Source: VYFG01 sp965213885 (GTDB lineage: Bacteria; Pseudomonadota; Gammaproteobacteria; Arenicellales; Poriferihabitantaceae). From it: a stretch of DNA of 64,000 nucleotides. The stretch spans positions 1,488,001-1,552,000 of the forward strand of contig OZ243919.1 in NCBI GenBank assembly GCA_965213885.1, read 5' to 3'. Each line of letters opens with the position of its first letter. The first letter of the stretch is position 1. Below, one piece after another: positions 54,510 through 63,949 of this stretch. The notes under the pieces are model-generated. The model saw only the letters and a program-made list of their open reading frames with translations. It had not been told where the DNA came from and did no database searches. A program made the translations under genes and the position numbers.

Positions 54510-54721
54510 CGGTTTTTTGTTCCGATTTCGTTCATACTCTGCCGGGTGTCTCTGGGCAGGCCTTCAGGCGCGTCCAGCGCCTTCAGCCGCCCGTATTCCT
54601 CGACCGAGAGCACGACAACGACTGGGCGGCCATGTTTGGACACCGCAACGGGTTCCGCGCGGGCGAGGTCGATCAGCTGTCCGAAACCGTACTTTGCATC
54701 TTTGGCGCTCAAGGTCTGCAT
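54506..54721 (-). CDS. Phd/YefM-family antitoxin-like protein without a visible toxin
   Basis: 71 aa. The N-terminal domain, SAKDAKYGFGQLIDLARAEPVAVSKHGRPVVVVLSVEEY across residues 5-43, is typical of Phd/YefM DNA-binding antitoxins. No RelE/Doc-type gene follows; the next gene, overlapping by 4 bp, is hsdR. It may autoregulate the restriction operon, or be an orphan antitoxin. Confidence 0.82.
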   Translation of the reverse strand: MQTLSAKDAKYGFGQLIDLARAEPVAVSKHGRPVVVVLSVEEYGRLKALDAPEGLPRDTRQSMNEIGTKNR

Positions 54722-54875
54722 AAGCCCTCTCCGCAGGTACTTCCATATTAATCATACGTGCGGAATCATACGTGCGGCTTCCTCGCGCACGCCGTCCCGC
54801 AACCGGCTGGTCGCGGCAGGCCTTCAGTACCCGGGAGCCACGCTCACCTGCAATGCCGTTCATGGTCCTTGTCTC

Positions 54876-56141
54876 TCAGCCCGACGGCGGTTCCACCGGC
54901 AACGCCCGCAGGTACTCCCCGAAGGATGGAATAGGAATCTGGTAATGGTAGGGAAGTTCCTTCGTCTGGGCCAGCAGGCCGACATGGAGGGCATTGGTCA
55001 GAAAATCGTCCAGGGTTTCTTCCGCCAGGAACTGCCGGAGATCGTCATAGGGCAACACGCCGCCCCTCTCCCGTGCAGCCAGGGCCATCTGCCGGTAGAC
55101 CCAGGGCGGCCGGAAGCCGGCAGCAAGCCGGCCGGCATAGTATTCCCTCTTGTATGCCTCCGCAGCAGCCATGGCCTCATCCAGATGGACCGAATCAATG
55201 CACCCCCCATTGGCCTGGATAATGTCGCACGCCGCAACTGCCACTCGGTTGATGTGCTGCGGCCACCCCTGGGACAGTTCGGCCAACCGGTTCACCCACA
55301 CTTCCCGATCTTCCGGCGTCCCCGTGAAACCGTAGGCGCCAAGGATATCCCGGATGGCACAGGCCGAGTCATCAAACGGCAGGGGATCCAGGGTCACCAC
55401 CCGCCCACTGGCGAATCTGGAAAGACCGCACTCGCGCAGTACCTTCTGGGTGTCGCTCAGTCCAAAGAACGCCGCCACCAGGGGAATCCCCTGGGGGTCC
55501 CGGTGAAGACAGTCCATCACCCCCTTCGTGGAGCCGGAGGCCGGTATGTTCTGGGCTTCGTCCACGCAAACCACGATGTGGTATTTGCCCAGAACCTGCG
55601 CCGCCTTCCGGAAGGCCCGCCCGGCCGTCACTCCCTCGTCCCTGCGTCCGCCTACTGACACGCCGAACGCCCCGCCCCCGCGCTCCGGCAGTTCCCGGTA
55701 CAGCTTCCTCCCGCGGTCCAGAAGATCATCCAGCACCGTGGTCACGGATGTCCCGGAAGCCATTTCCCGGAGACGCTCGCTTTCTGTATTCGCCGCTTCA
55801 ACCAGGGCCTCGATAACATCGACAGGAGACTCCAGGGCTTCAGGATACATGGCAACCGCCACCCAGGGAGCATCGGGGGTCGAATGGCGCCGTACCGCCT
55901 CCATGCATTCTTCCATCAGTGCCGACTTGCCGGAACCCGGGGCGCCCTGGAAGACCATCGTGCCACCACCGACCATGCCATCGCTGAGGCTTGTGATCGC
56001 AGAACGGTACACCCCGTATTCCGCATCACGCCCCCGGAAGAACGGCTCACGGCCCGCTTCGGAACGGTCCGTACGTCTCAGCCATATCTCCAGCGGGAGC
56101 GGATCGGCCGGCGGCGGCTTCGGAAAGGGTCTGTCGTTCAT
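54876..56141 (-). CDS. Orphan AAA/ORC-type ATPase
   Basis: 421-aa P-loop ATPase. Walker A GAPGSGKSALMEEC (near 67), Walker B HIVVCVDEAQN (near 197), a sensor-like region near FFGLSDTQ and a C-terminal winged-helix-like region. It resembles stand-alone AAA_16/ORC-like or TniB/TnsC-type ATPases. No transposase partner or effector gene adjoins it, so its function is unknown. The frame extends upstream to 56300 without similarity; MNDRPFPKPP was taken as start. Confidence 0.75.
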   Translation of the reverse strand: MNDRPFPKPPPADPLPLEIWLRRTDRSEAGREPFFRGRDAEYGVYRSAITSLSDGMVGGGTMVFQGAPGSGKSALMEECMEAVRRHSTPDAPWVAVAMYPEALESPVDVIEALVEAANTESERLREMASGTSVTTVLDDLLDRGRKLYRELPERGGGAFGVSVGGRRDEGVTAGRAFRKAAQVLGKYHIVVCVDEAQNIPASGSTKGVMDCLHRDPQGIPLVAAFFGLSDTQKVLRECGLSRFASGRVVTLDPLPFDDSACAIRDILGAYGFTGTPEDREVWVNRLAELSQGWPQHINRVAVAACDIIQANGGCIDSVHLDEAMAAAEAYKREYYAGRLAAGFRPPWVYRQMALAARERGGVLPYDDLRQFLAEETLDDFLTNALHVGLLAQTKELPYHYQIPIPSFGEYLRALPVEPPSG

Positions 56142-56540
56142 ACCGGCAATCTTACCCCAACGTTTCGGCAAGTACACGGGCAATCCGTCCCGGCCGGATC
56201 GCACTGTGGCAGGGAATCTGCCAATGGCCGGAGTGCCGCGCAATGGAAGCCCAAAGCGGAATACTGGAAGGCCCGAGCCGCAGAGCGGCCTGGTTGGCAA
56301 TTCACCCTTGCCGGGTGGCCCGGGATATCAGAAAACGGACCTGTTCTGCACCCTGATTTCCCACTTCAGCCTGATTTTTTGTCGATTTGTCGGCTGAATG
56401 CCTGCACGACTGTTCCCTCTTCTGCCCCGAAAACGGATCCCGGATCGGCCGGATTCCCCACCCGGATTTTCCACCGCGGACGGTCCATGCCTGGGACCCT
56501 GGAATCATCCCAATTTCTCCTGAATACAACAGTAGTGAGC
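56142..56540. other. Intergenic region, island edge to catabolic cluster
   Basis: 400 bases between the AAA ATPase start and the end of the GcvT-type dehydrogenase gene. No gene, tRNA or attachment repeat was recognised. It is a plausible boundary of the accessory region. Confidence 0.4.
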
Positions 56541-58991
56541 CTAGATGCGGGGCCGTTCCGAGGTCGGGTCCCAGGCTGGCGTATCCAGTACAGTGATTGG
56601 CCGTATCTCACCGAGCAACTGGACCTGCAGGCCGCCCCCCGGTTCGGTGTACTGCGAAGGCACATAGCCGAATCCGAGGCTCTTCCCGGTCGTATGGCCA
56701 AAGCCACCGGAAGTGGTAATGCCAATCACCCTGTCACCATCAAGCAGCGGCTCACCGCCCGCCACATCGTTGTCTCCGGCCGCCACCTCGAAATACACAA
56801 TCCGTATCTCCGGTTCTTTCTCCCTGATCTTCAATACGGCATCCCGCCCGGTAAAATCATCCTTGTCCTCCCTGAAGAACCGCTCCACTCCCGCTTCAAC
56901 GGGACTGATTTCGTTGGTGAGTTCAGCGCCCCAGCCCTTGTAGGCCTTCTCGATGCGCAGGGAATTCACCGCATAGGTTCCGAAATTGACCATGCCGAAC
57001 GCCTCGCCGGCCTCCCAGACCGCATCGTATACCGCCACCAGCCGATTCATGGGGCAGTGGAGTTCCCATCCGAGTTCACCCACATAGTTGACACGCAATG
57101 CGCGCACGGCCACACCCGCCACATCAATTTCACGACCTGTCAGCCAGGGGAATGCTGCGTTGGAAAGGTCCGCGTCGGTCAATCCGGCGAGAACTTCCCT
57201 GGAGCGCGGACCCGCAAGAACCAGAACACCCCAGTCATCGGTGATGTTCCTGACGTCCACGTCCTCTTCCGGCAGCACCGCCTGGCTGAGAATCGCCAGG
57301 TCCCGTTCCTCGCAGTTGGCGCCGGAAAGCACATAGTAGCGGTCGTCCCCCAGCCGGCACACCGTGGATTCCCCGTTCAGTCTGCCCTCCTCGGAGAGAT
57401 AGTGCGTCAGCACCAGGCCGCCGGTCTTCCTCGGCATCCTGTTAGCGCTGCATCTGTTCAGCATGGCCTCGGCATCCGGGCCGGCCACCTCGTACTTGGC
57501 GAAGCTGGAAAGATCGAGCACACCGACCCGCTCCCGCACCGCCCGGCATTCCTCCGCGACCACGCCGAACACGTTGTTGTGTCGGAAGCCGACATCCTCC
57601 TCGCGACCGTCGGGAGAAAACCACTTGGGCCGCTCCCAGCCATTCAGTTCGCCGAAGACACATCCCCGGGCAGTCAGACGGTCATACAGCGGCGTGATCC
57701 GGGCCCTGCGGCCTGCAGGGCGTTCCTCTCCCGGCAGGTGGAGCTTGTACATGTGCTCGTAGTCCTCATGTGACTTGGCCTTGGTGTAATCACCGGGCGC
57801 GAAGTCGCTGAATCGCCGGGGATCCACTCCGGCCATGTTGATCTCGGCGTCACCGTGGATCATCCACTGGGACAGGTACTTGCCGGATCCGGCGCCCGCC
57901 GCGATGCCGATCGAGGCCCCGTTGCAGTGCCAGAAATTTCTCAGTCCCGCGGCAGGACCGAGAAACGGATTGCTGTCAGGGGTATGCGGGATGGCGCCAC
58001 AGACCACCCGCCGGATCCCGAGTTCCCGCCACATGGGCACCCGTTCCATCACCCGCTCGACGAACGGCATGATGTTGTCCAGGTCCGTCTCGAACAGTTC
58101 ATTCTGGGAATCCCATTCAGGCCAGCCTCCCCGGTGGGTCCAGCATTCCTGGGAATTCTCCATTTCATAGATACCGATCAGGGCGGATTTCTGCTCCTGG
58201 CGGTAGTACGAGGAGGGATACGGATCCCGGATCACGGGCATTTCGGAATCGCTCTCCAGGAAGGTCCTGACCGGATCGGTGACGAGATAGGTGTGCTGCA
58301 TGTTGATCATGGGGATATCGGTTCCCACCATTTGCGATACCTGCCTCGCATAGCAGCCGGCAGCATTCACCACGTGCTCGGCAATGACGGTTCCCTGCTC
58401 CGTTACGATCTCCCAGTCTCCGGAGGATCTCGGGTTGATATCCAGCACCCGGTTGTTGGTCACGATGGTTGCCCCGAACCGCCGCGCGCCCTTGGCCATG
58501 GCATTGCAGACCCCGGCCGGGTCGACGTGGCCGTCGTTCAGGGTCCAGGCGCCGGCCAGCACGCCGTCGATGCGGGCGTAGGGCACCAGTTGCCTGATCT
58601 TGGCCGGATCAATGATTTCGCAATCAAAGCCGATCAGCCTGCCGACCGCGGCCACCCGGTGAAACCATTCCACTTCCGCCGGTTGCAGCGCATAGCGGAT
58701 CCCGCCGCAGCCGTGCCAGCTGACGTACTGGCCCGTGAGCTCCTCCAGCTTCGGATACAGCCTGATCCCGTGATCATGGATTTTCGCCATGTTGTAATCA
58801 GCGATGAAGCTCGGGCATTGACCGGCCGCGTGCCAGGTCGAACCGGACGTGAGTTCCCCTTTCTCGATCAGCAGGCTGTCGGTCCAGCCTTCCTCCGCCA
58901 GGTGGTAGAGCAGGCTGGCCCCCATGATGCCGCCGCCCACGATCACAACCCTGGCCTGCGATGGCAATTTGCCGTCTTTGATCTGTGACAT
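56541..58991 (-). CDS. Sarcosine/dimethylglycine dehydrogenase-like flavoprotein
   Basis: 816-aa two-part enzyme. An N-terminal FAD-dependent oxidase domain (about 10-390) has VVIVGGGIMGASLLYHLAEEG and GSTWHAAGQ, where the His is the usual covalent FAD attachment. A C-terminal GcvT aminomethyltransferase half (about 430-810, with VNYVGELGWELHCPM) binds tetrahydrofolate. Such proteins oxidatively demethylate N-methylglycines and pass C1 units to folate. It lies 36 bp downstream of the MttB-like gene, so the two probably act in one pathway. Confidence 0.85.
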   Translation of the reverse strand: MSQIKDGKLPSQARVVIVGGGIMGASLLYHLAEEGWTDSLLIEKGELTSGSTWHAAGQCPSFIADYNMAKIHDHGIRLYPKLEELTGQYVSWHGCGGIRYALQPAEVEWFHRVAAVGRLIGFDCEIIDPAKIRQLVPYARIDGVLAGAWTLNDGHVDPAGVCNAMAKGARRFGATIVTNNRVLDINPRSSGDWEIVTEQGTVIAEHVVNAAGCYARQVSQMVGTDIPMINMQHTYLVTDPVRTFLESDSEMPVIRDPYPSSYYRQEQKSALIGIYEMENSQECWTHRGGWPEWDSQNELFETDLDNIMPFVERVMERVPMWRELGIRRVVCGAIPHTPDSNPFLGPAAGLRNFWHCNGASIGIAAGAGSGKYLSQWMIHGDAEINMAGVDPRRFSDFAPGDYTKAKSHEDYEHMYKLHLPGEERPAGRRARITPLYDRLTARGCVFGELNGWERPKWFSPDGREEDVGFRHNNVFGVVAEECRAVRERVGVLDLSSFAKYEVAGPDAEAMLNRCSANRMPRKTGGLVLTHYLSEEGRLNGESTVCRLGDDRYYVLSGANCEERDLAILSQAVLPEEDVDVRNITDDWGVLVLAGPRSREVLAGLTDADLSNAAFPWLTGREIDVAGVAVRALRVNYVGELGWELHCPMNRLVAVYDAVWEAGEAFGMVNFGTYAVNSLRIEKAYKGWGAELTNEISPVEAGVERFFREDKDDFTGRDAVLKIREKEPEIRIVYFEVAAGDNDVAGGEPLLDGDRVIGITTSGGFGHTTGKSLGFGYVPSQYTEPGGGLQVQLLGEIRPITVLDTPAWDPTSERPRI

Positions 58992-59027
58992 GTCGAAGGT
59001 TCAGTTTGAGTTGTCAGTTGTCTATTG

Positions 59028-60614
59028 TCAGCCACCCGGCCTCATTCGTTCCCGCGGGATCAGAATGTCGAACCGCTCCCGGATTCTCCGGTCCAGATCT
59101 TCCGGGATGTGGGCGGGGAAATGGGTTTCCAGGATCTCCCGGGTCCGTCGGCGCGCCCTCATCTCGACGGATTCAGCACCGGTATCGATCCACTCCGCCG
59201 GCGCCAGGCGGTCACCCACTTCGGGATAGACGTAGTCCCGCTGCATCCGTGACAGGGTGGCGGAATGGCCGAGAAAATGCTCAGGCCCGTTCATACACAC
59301 ATCACGGATAGTTTCCAGGGCCATGTTGTCGTCATCAACCTCCACACCACGTATCGTACGGTTGATGGCACCCATCATATCATTGTCGATGGTGCAGCCC
59401 TCGAAACTGAAGCCCAGGAGACTGCCCTGCATCCCGGCGGATTCGTAAATCATGTTGGCGCCGCTGTGGCCTGCGAGCGTCAGCGTATAGGCCTTCTCGT
59501 AACCCGACTGGGCGTCGGGAATCTTGGAGTCCGCCATGCCCGCTGCGATGCCCGAAGGCAGATCGTAGTACCGCCCCATCTGCCCGCAAGCTGCCATCAG
59601 GACCGCCTGTTCACCACTGCCTCCACTCATGGCCCCGGTACGCAGGTCGGATACGAAGGGCCAGGGGCCGCAGATACAGGGATGTTTCGGCACGATTGCA
59701 TTCGCGTATACCAACGCTCCCAGCACTTCGGCCCATTCCTGCACCACGGATCCCGCCAGGGAGGCAGGGCTGGTGGCCCCGGCCTGGCCGGCGGCCAGCA
59801 ACAGGATCGGCATCCCTCCGCGGATACATACCTCCATCACCCGGCAGGCATCCTCGGCAAACCGCATCGGCGGAACCACGAAGCAGCATGAAAGGCTCGC
59901 GAACGGCCGGGCACGCCAACGGTCCTCCCCGCCGGCCACTTCGTGCAGCAGCCGCAGGCCCTCCTCGGCATGGACCGGATCCACGTAACTGACACCGCAA
60001 TGCTTGGTGGTCCCGGAGACGGATGCATAGGTGGTATTCAGGTCCATGGCGCGTGGTTCCTCAATGTCACGTGCAACCATACAGCGCTGGAAAAAATGCA
60101 AGTGCTCAAGGCTGTCCACCAACCGGGCAGCATCATACAGGTCCTGCACCGTGGATTCCCGGTACAGTCCCTTACTCGGATATGCCGGATGGGATTTCCA
60201 TTCATCCACGACATGAACCGCCGCGCCTGCGGTGCCGAAGTACACCCTCTGTCCGGACAGTTGGATATCCCGTGCGGGATCCTGGCCGTACAGGACGATA
60301 TCCCGCGCCGCGTTGGCGATCGTGTCCTCCACCAGTGACCGCGGGAACCTGAGCCTGCCGTCTCGGAAGAACCCGCCGACCGATGTCACCGTCTCAATGC
60401 AACTCGGGATGCTTCGGGAGAATCCCACCTCCTCCAACAGGTCGAGAATGGTGTTGTGGATCCGGTCCAGGTCGCCCTGTTCCAGGGGCAGGTATCGCCC
60501 GCCGGTCAGCCCCGGCCGGACCGGTTTTTCCGATTCGGCAAGTGGTGCCGCACGCAAGGCTTTGCGCGCTTCTCTCCCTCCCGCTCTGCGAGTCGCCATC
60601 GTTACAATACCCAA
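59028..60614 (-). CDS. MttB-family (trimethylamine methyltransferase-like) protein
   Basis: 528 aa, full length with no in-frame amber codon, so it belongs to the non-pyrrolysine MttB group. That group includes corrinoid methyltransferases for glycine betaine, carnitine and proline betaine. Family segments include YFGTAGAAVHVVDEW, VSGTTKHCGVSYVDP and GHSGANMIYESAGMQGSLLG. The substrate is not deducible. A start at the sixth codon (60599) is possible. It precedes the dehydrogenase on the same strand. Confidence 0.85.
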   Translation of the reverse strand: MGIVTMATRRAGGREARKALRAAPLAESEKPVRPGLTGGRYLPLEQGDLDRIHNTILDLLEEVGFSRSIPSCIETVTSVGGFFRDGRLRFPRSLVEDTIANAARDIVLYGQDPARDIQLSGQRVYFGTAGAAVHVVDEWKSHPAYPSKGLYRESTVQDLYDAARLVDSLEHLHFFQRCMVARDIEEPRAMDLNTTYASVSGTTKHCGVSYVDPVHAEEGLRLLHEVAGGEDRWRARPFASLSCCFVVPPMRFAEDACRVMEVCIRGGMPILLLAAGQAGATSPASLAGSVVQEWAEVLGALVYANAIVPKHPCICGPWPFVSDLRTGAMSGGSGEQAVLMAACGQMGRYYDLPSGIAAGMADSKIPDAQSGYEKAYTLTLAGHSGANMIYESAGMQGSLLGFSFEGCTIDNDMMGAINRTIRGVEVDDDNMALETIRDVCMNGPEHFLGHSATLSRMQRDYVYPEVGDRLAPAEWIDTGAESVEMRARRRTREILETHFPAHIPEDLDRRIRERFDILIPRERMRPGG

Positions 60615-60724
60615 CTGTTAGAACAAAACCAAGAAGTATGGGACAGGCCGTTGCGTGACGCCTTTGGGTTTACGACCGCAAGTTATCCCGTGGCGAATCG
60701 ACGGTCCGCCGCCACGCGGCGGGA

Positions 60725-61702
60725 CTACCGCTCCTTGCGGGATTCCCGGGGCGTTACCCCGAAACTAGAATAGTACCGGCTGCTGAAATGGCCGGCGGAT
60801 TTGAATCCGCAGGCGATCGCCACATCGATGATCTTCATGGTGCTGTTCTCCAGCATCCTGCGGGCTGTTTCCAACCTGAGAGCCAGGTAATACCGAGCCG
60901 GGGTGGTATTGAGGTAGCGCCGGAACAAACGCTCCAACTGACGCTTCGATATCCCCACCAGGCCCGCCAGTTCGGCGGGTGTCAGGGGCTGCTCGATGTT
61001 GGCCTCGATCAGCTCGATGCATTCGATCAGGTCGGGATGGGTCACCCCTGTTCTCGACTTGATATCCATGCGTTGGGGTTCCCATCCGTGGCGGATGTGG
61101 GGATGAATCATGCTGTCGGACACCGATGCAGCCAGTTCATGTCCATGGTGCTGCTCGATGACGTACAGCATCATGTCCATGGAGGCCGCGCCCCCGGAGC
61201 ACGTCAAGCGCCGCTGGTCCACCTCGTACACCTCCATGGAAACCCTGTGATGCGGCCATGTCTCCTTGAACTGCGCCATGCTTTCCCAGTGAGTGGTGCA
61301 GTGCAATCCATCCAGCAATCCGGCATCAGCCAGTAAATGACAGCCGGTTTCGAGTCCGGCAAGCACCGTGCCCTTTTCCACCTCCTCGCGCAACCAGTCC
61401 AGCACCAGGGGATTGTCCGATCTTTCCGGATAGAACGGCCCCAGTACCACCAGAAGGGAAAAATCCTCCTGCGGGGGTACCGGATGGTCAACCTGCAGCA
61501 TCATGCCGTTGGAAGCACGGACGGACTCCCCGTTATCGCTGACGGTGCGCCACTGGTACAGGCGCCGCTTGGACAGGCGGTTCGCTATCCTGAGCGGCTC
61601 CATGGCGGAGATGAGGGGAAGCATGCTGAATGAGTCCGGGAGGTAGAACCCGATGTTGCGCTCAGCGCCATCGATTACCCGGCCATAATCAAGTCGTTCC
61701 AT
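60725..61702 (-). CDS. GlxA/GbdR-type AraC-family transcriptional regulator
   Basis: 325 aa. An N-terminal DJ-1/PfpI-like sensor domain (about 10-190, with LAGLETGCHLLADAGLLDG and TCSGGAASMDMMLYVIEQHHG) is followed by two AraC helix-turn-helix units (LVGISKRQLERLFRRYL; IIDVAIACGFKSAGHFSSRYY). Relatives (GbdR, CdhR) activate betaine or carnitine genes when the ligand binds. The first codon, MERLDYGR, was chosen over an upstream in-frame Met. It is likely the regulator of the adjacent methylamine-type genes. Confidence 0.87.
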   Translation of the reverse strand: MERLDYGRVIDGAERNIGFYLPDSFSMLPLISAMEPLRIANRLSKRRLYQWRTVSDNGESVRASNGMMLQVDHPVPPQEDFSLLVVLGPFYPERSDNPLVLDWLREEVEKGTVLAGLETGCHLLADAGLLDGLHCTTHWESMAQFKETWPHHRVSMEVYEVDQRRLTCSGGAASMDMMLYVIEQHHGHELAASVSDSMIHPHIRHGWEPQRMDIKSRTGVTHPDLIECIELIEANIEQPLTPAELAGLVGISKRQLERLFRRYLNTTPARYYLALRLETARRMLENSTMKIIDVAIACGFKSAGHFSSRYYSSFGVTPRESRKER

Positions 61703-61872
61703 GATCAGGACAACCAGACATAATGCGCAGATGTGATGCGGTGGTATTATCTTGTCATCAACAGGCGATAACAAGACATCTCAATAAATAATTTGTGCAT
61801 ATCTGACCGTGTAGAACTCATGACCTTTCGGAAAACCTGCCCCGGAACCCGCGCCAGGCGCCGGGCTGACGC

Positions 61873-62760
61873 ATGAAACGGATTGCCGTGATCGGCACCG
61901 GGAACATGGGTGCGCCAATGGCCCGGAATCTGGCGGCCGCCGGATACGATGTCCGTGCCTTCGATATCGCACGGGAAAAGATGGCGCCGCTGGTAGCGCA
62001 CGGAATCACCGCATGCAACGGACACGCCGAGGCCCTGAAGGATGCCGACCTCGTCCTTACCATGCTGCCCACCGCGGTCGAGGTTAACGACGTGTTCAGC
62101 CGGCATATTGTCCTTCATGCGCCTGCAGGGTGCCTGGTCATGGACAGTTCCACGATTGACCTTGAGGATGCGAGATCATTGCACGGCACGGCCGGCGACA
62201 GTGGATTGCACATGCTGGATGCACCCGTGTCCGGGGGAACCGGCGGTGCGACCGCGGGGACCCTGACCTTCATGGTGGGCGGGGAGACCGCCGCGCTCGA
62301 ATCCGCCCGGGATGTGCTGGATGCCATGGGATCGCGCATCATCCATTGCGGCGGCGCAGGCATGGGACAGGCGGCAAAGATGTGCAACAACCTGATGCTC
62401 GGAATCCAGATGGCCTCCGTGGTGGAGGGCTTCCATCTTGCACGCCGGGTCGGACTCGACGACGCCAAGCTCTACGAGGTGGCATACAGTTCCTCCGGCA
62501 ACTGTTTCTCGCTGACCGCGTTCTGTCCGGTGCCGGACGTAGTCCCCGCATCGCCGGCCAACCGTGGCTATGAACCGGGTTTCTCGACCGACCTGATGCT
62601 CAAGGACATGGGAATCGCGCTGAACGCGGCGGAACTGTCCGGACTGCCTCTGGAACTGGCCCCGGTGGCGGCGGCACTCTACCGACGATTCAGCGAAGCC
62701 GGCCACGGGGGGCTGGACTTCTCGGCGATCTTCCGGATGCTGGAGGGCTCCGAACGGTAA
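61873..62760 (+). CDS. 3-hydroxyisobutyrate dehydrogenase-family enzyme
   Basis: 295-aa beta-hydroxyacid dehydrogenase. The N-terminal Rossmann motif AVIGTGNMGAPMARNL, the substrate-binding DAPVSGGTGGATAGTL (near 116) and the catalytic Lys in GAGMGQAAKMCNN (near 171) match the 3-HIBADH family. The exact substrate is unknown; MmsB is the nearest named member. It is divergent from the regulator gene, so may share its control region. Confidence 0.85.
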   Translation: MKRIAVIGTGNMGAPMARNLAAAGYDVRAFDIAREKMAPLVAHGITACNGHAEALKDADLVLTMLPTAVEVNDVFSRHIVLHAPAGCLVMDSSTIDLEDARSLHGTAGDSGLHMLDAPVSGGTGGATAGTLTFMVGGETAALESARDVLDAMGSRIIHCGGAGMGQAAKMCNNLMLGIQMASVVEGFHLARRVGLDDAKLYEVAYSSSGNCFSLTAFCPVPDVVPASPANRGYEPGFSTDLMLKDMGIALNAAELSGLPLELAPVAAALYRRFSEAGHGGLDFSAIFRMLEGSER

Positions 62761-62800
62761 GGGCGGGCGCCGGATGTTGGCGTGTTGCCCGCCGGCACTG

Positions 62801-63748
62801 TCAGTCCGGCGGATGCCGTCCTTGCAGGGCAGCTTCCATCGCCACGACGTTCCTTGCCATGCGGATGGAGGCGATGTCCACCATCCGTCCTTCCAGGGCT
62901 GCCGCGCCCCGACCTGCGCCTTCGGCGCCCTCCAGGGCTTCCAGCACCGCGTGCGCTCGCGCGACTTCCTCTTCGGTCGGCGTCATCACCATGTTTGCCA
63001 GTCCGACCTGCGAGGGGTGTATGGCCCATTTTCCGCTGAAGCCCAGGGCCGCCGCGCGGCGCGCAGCCGCCAGAAAGCCGTCCGTGTCCGCGTAGTCGCC
63101 GTAGGCACTGTCCACCGGGCGAAGGCCGTTCGCGCGACAGGCCATGACCATCATCTGCAAAACAGGGTGCCAGGGGTCCCCGGGGAAATCCGGATTGAGC
63201 CCACCGATGATCAGGGTGCGGGCGCCGCAACTTGCGGCGAAATCGCCCGCACCGAAATGCAGCGCCTCCAGCCTGGAACTGGCCGCGGCAATTTCACCCG
63301 CATTCAAGCCTCCGGCTGCGGTCTCGATCAATGCCTCGATGCCGATCCGGTGGGTGATGCCCACAGCGGACTCGATCTGGGACAGCAGCCGGTCCAGTAC
63401 GTGGATGTCGGCGGCGCAGTCGACCTTGGGCAGCAGAATGCAGTGGATGTGCTCCCCCACCGCCTCCACGATCTCCACCAGGTCCCGGTACATGAAATGG
63501 GTGTCCAGACCATTGATCCGCACCATCAGGGTCTTGCCGCCGGAAGCCCAGTCCAGTGCACGGATGCCATCAATGACGTTGTGCCGCGCAGCTTCCTTGG
63601 CCCCCGGCGGGACGGAGTCTTCGCAGTCGAGCATGATGCAGTCCGCCTCCCCCGCGAGTGCCTTGGGAAACAGCTCCGGGCTGACCGCGGGCACCGAGAG
63701 AACCGACCGTTCCAGTCTGAACGGGCGACCCTCGGACGATCCCCGCAT
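62801..63748 (-). CDS. HpcH/HpaI aldolase / CitE-like lyase
   Basis: 315-aa CitE-family protein, likely an acyl-CoA or organic-acid lyase such as citramalyl-CoA or malyl-CoA lyase. It shows LDCEDSVPPGAK (near 37), VRINGLDTHFMYRDL, ILLPKVDCAADIHVL, the Glu in IGIEALIETAAGG that binds the metal, and GKWAIHPSQV near the C-terminus. The frame is open upstream, but similarity begins near MRGSSEGRPFRLERSVL; an adjacent Met lies at 63751. It converges with the dehydrogenase gene. Confidence 0.83.
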   Translation of the reverse strand: MRGSSEGRPFRLERSVLSVPAVSPELFPKALAGEADCIMLDCEDSVPPGAKEAARHNVIDGIRALDWASGGKTLMVRINGLDTHFMYRDLVEIVEAVGEHIHCILLPKVDCAADIHVLDRLLSQIESAVGITHRIGIEALIETAAGGLNAGEIAAASSRLEALHFGAGDFAASCGARTLIIGGLNPDFPGDPWHPVLQMMVMACRANGLRPVDSAYGDYADTDGFLAAARRAAALGFSGKWAIHPSQVGLANMVMTPTEEEVARAHAVLEALEGAEGAGRGAAALEGRMVDIASIRMARNVVAMEAALQGRHPPD

Positions 63749-63949
63749 CATGACAGCGAGGCCCGCGCCGAAGCGGCGCCAAACCGGCTTCCCACGGCAT
63801 CCGCGCCCTGCACACGGTCGTTGAGAAAGCGTGTTGCAGCCCTGAAAACACCGGTGGAAGGACGGGTCCGCACATCCCCCGGCTGGGACAATGTCAAATC
63901 CCTGCGCGAACCGGACGATGACGGTCCGGGCCGGCAGCACCCGCCGCTT

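Noticed and set aside
53592..55658. Very long plus-strand open frame across hsdR, phd and the AAA gene
   Set aside because: It crosses three well-supported minus-strand genes and has no recognisable domain.
59028..60614. Possible pyrrolysine-containing trimethylamine methyltransferase
   Set aside because: The reading frame is full length with no in-frame amber codon, so pyrrolysine insertion is not needed.
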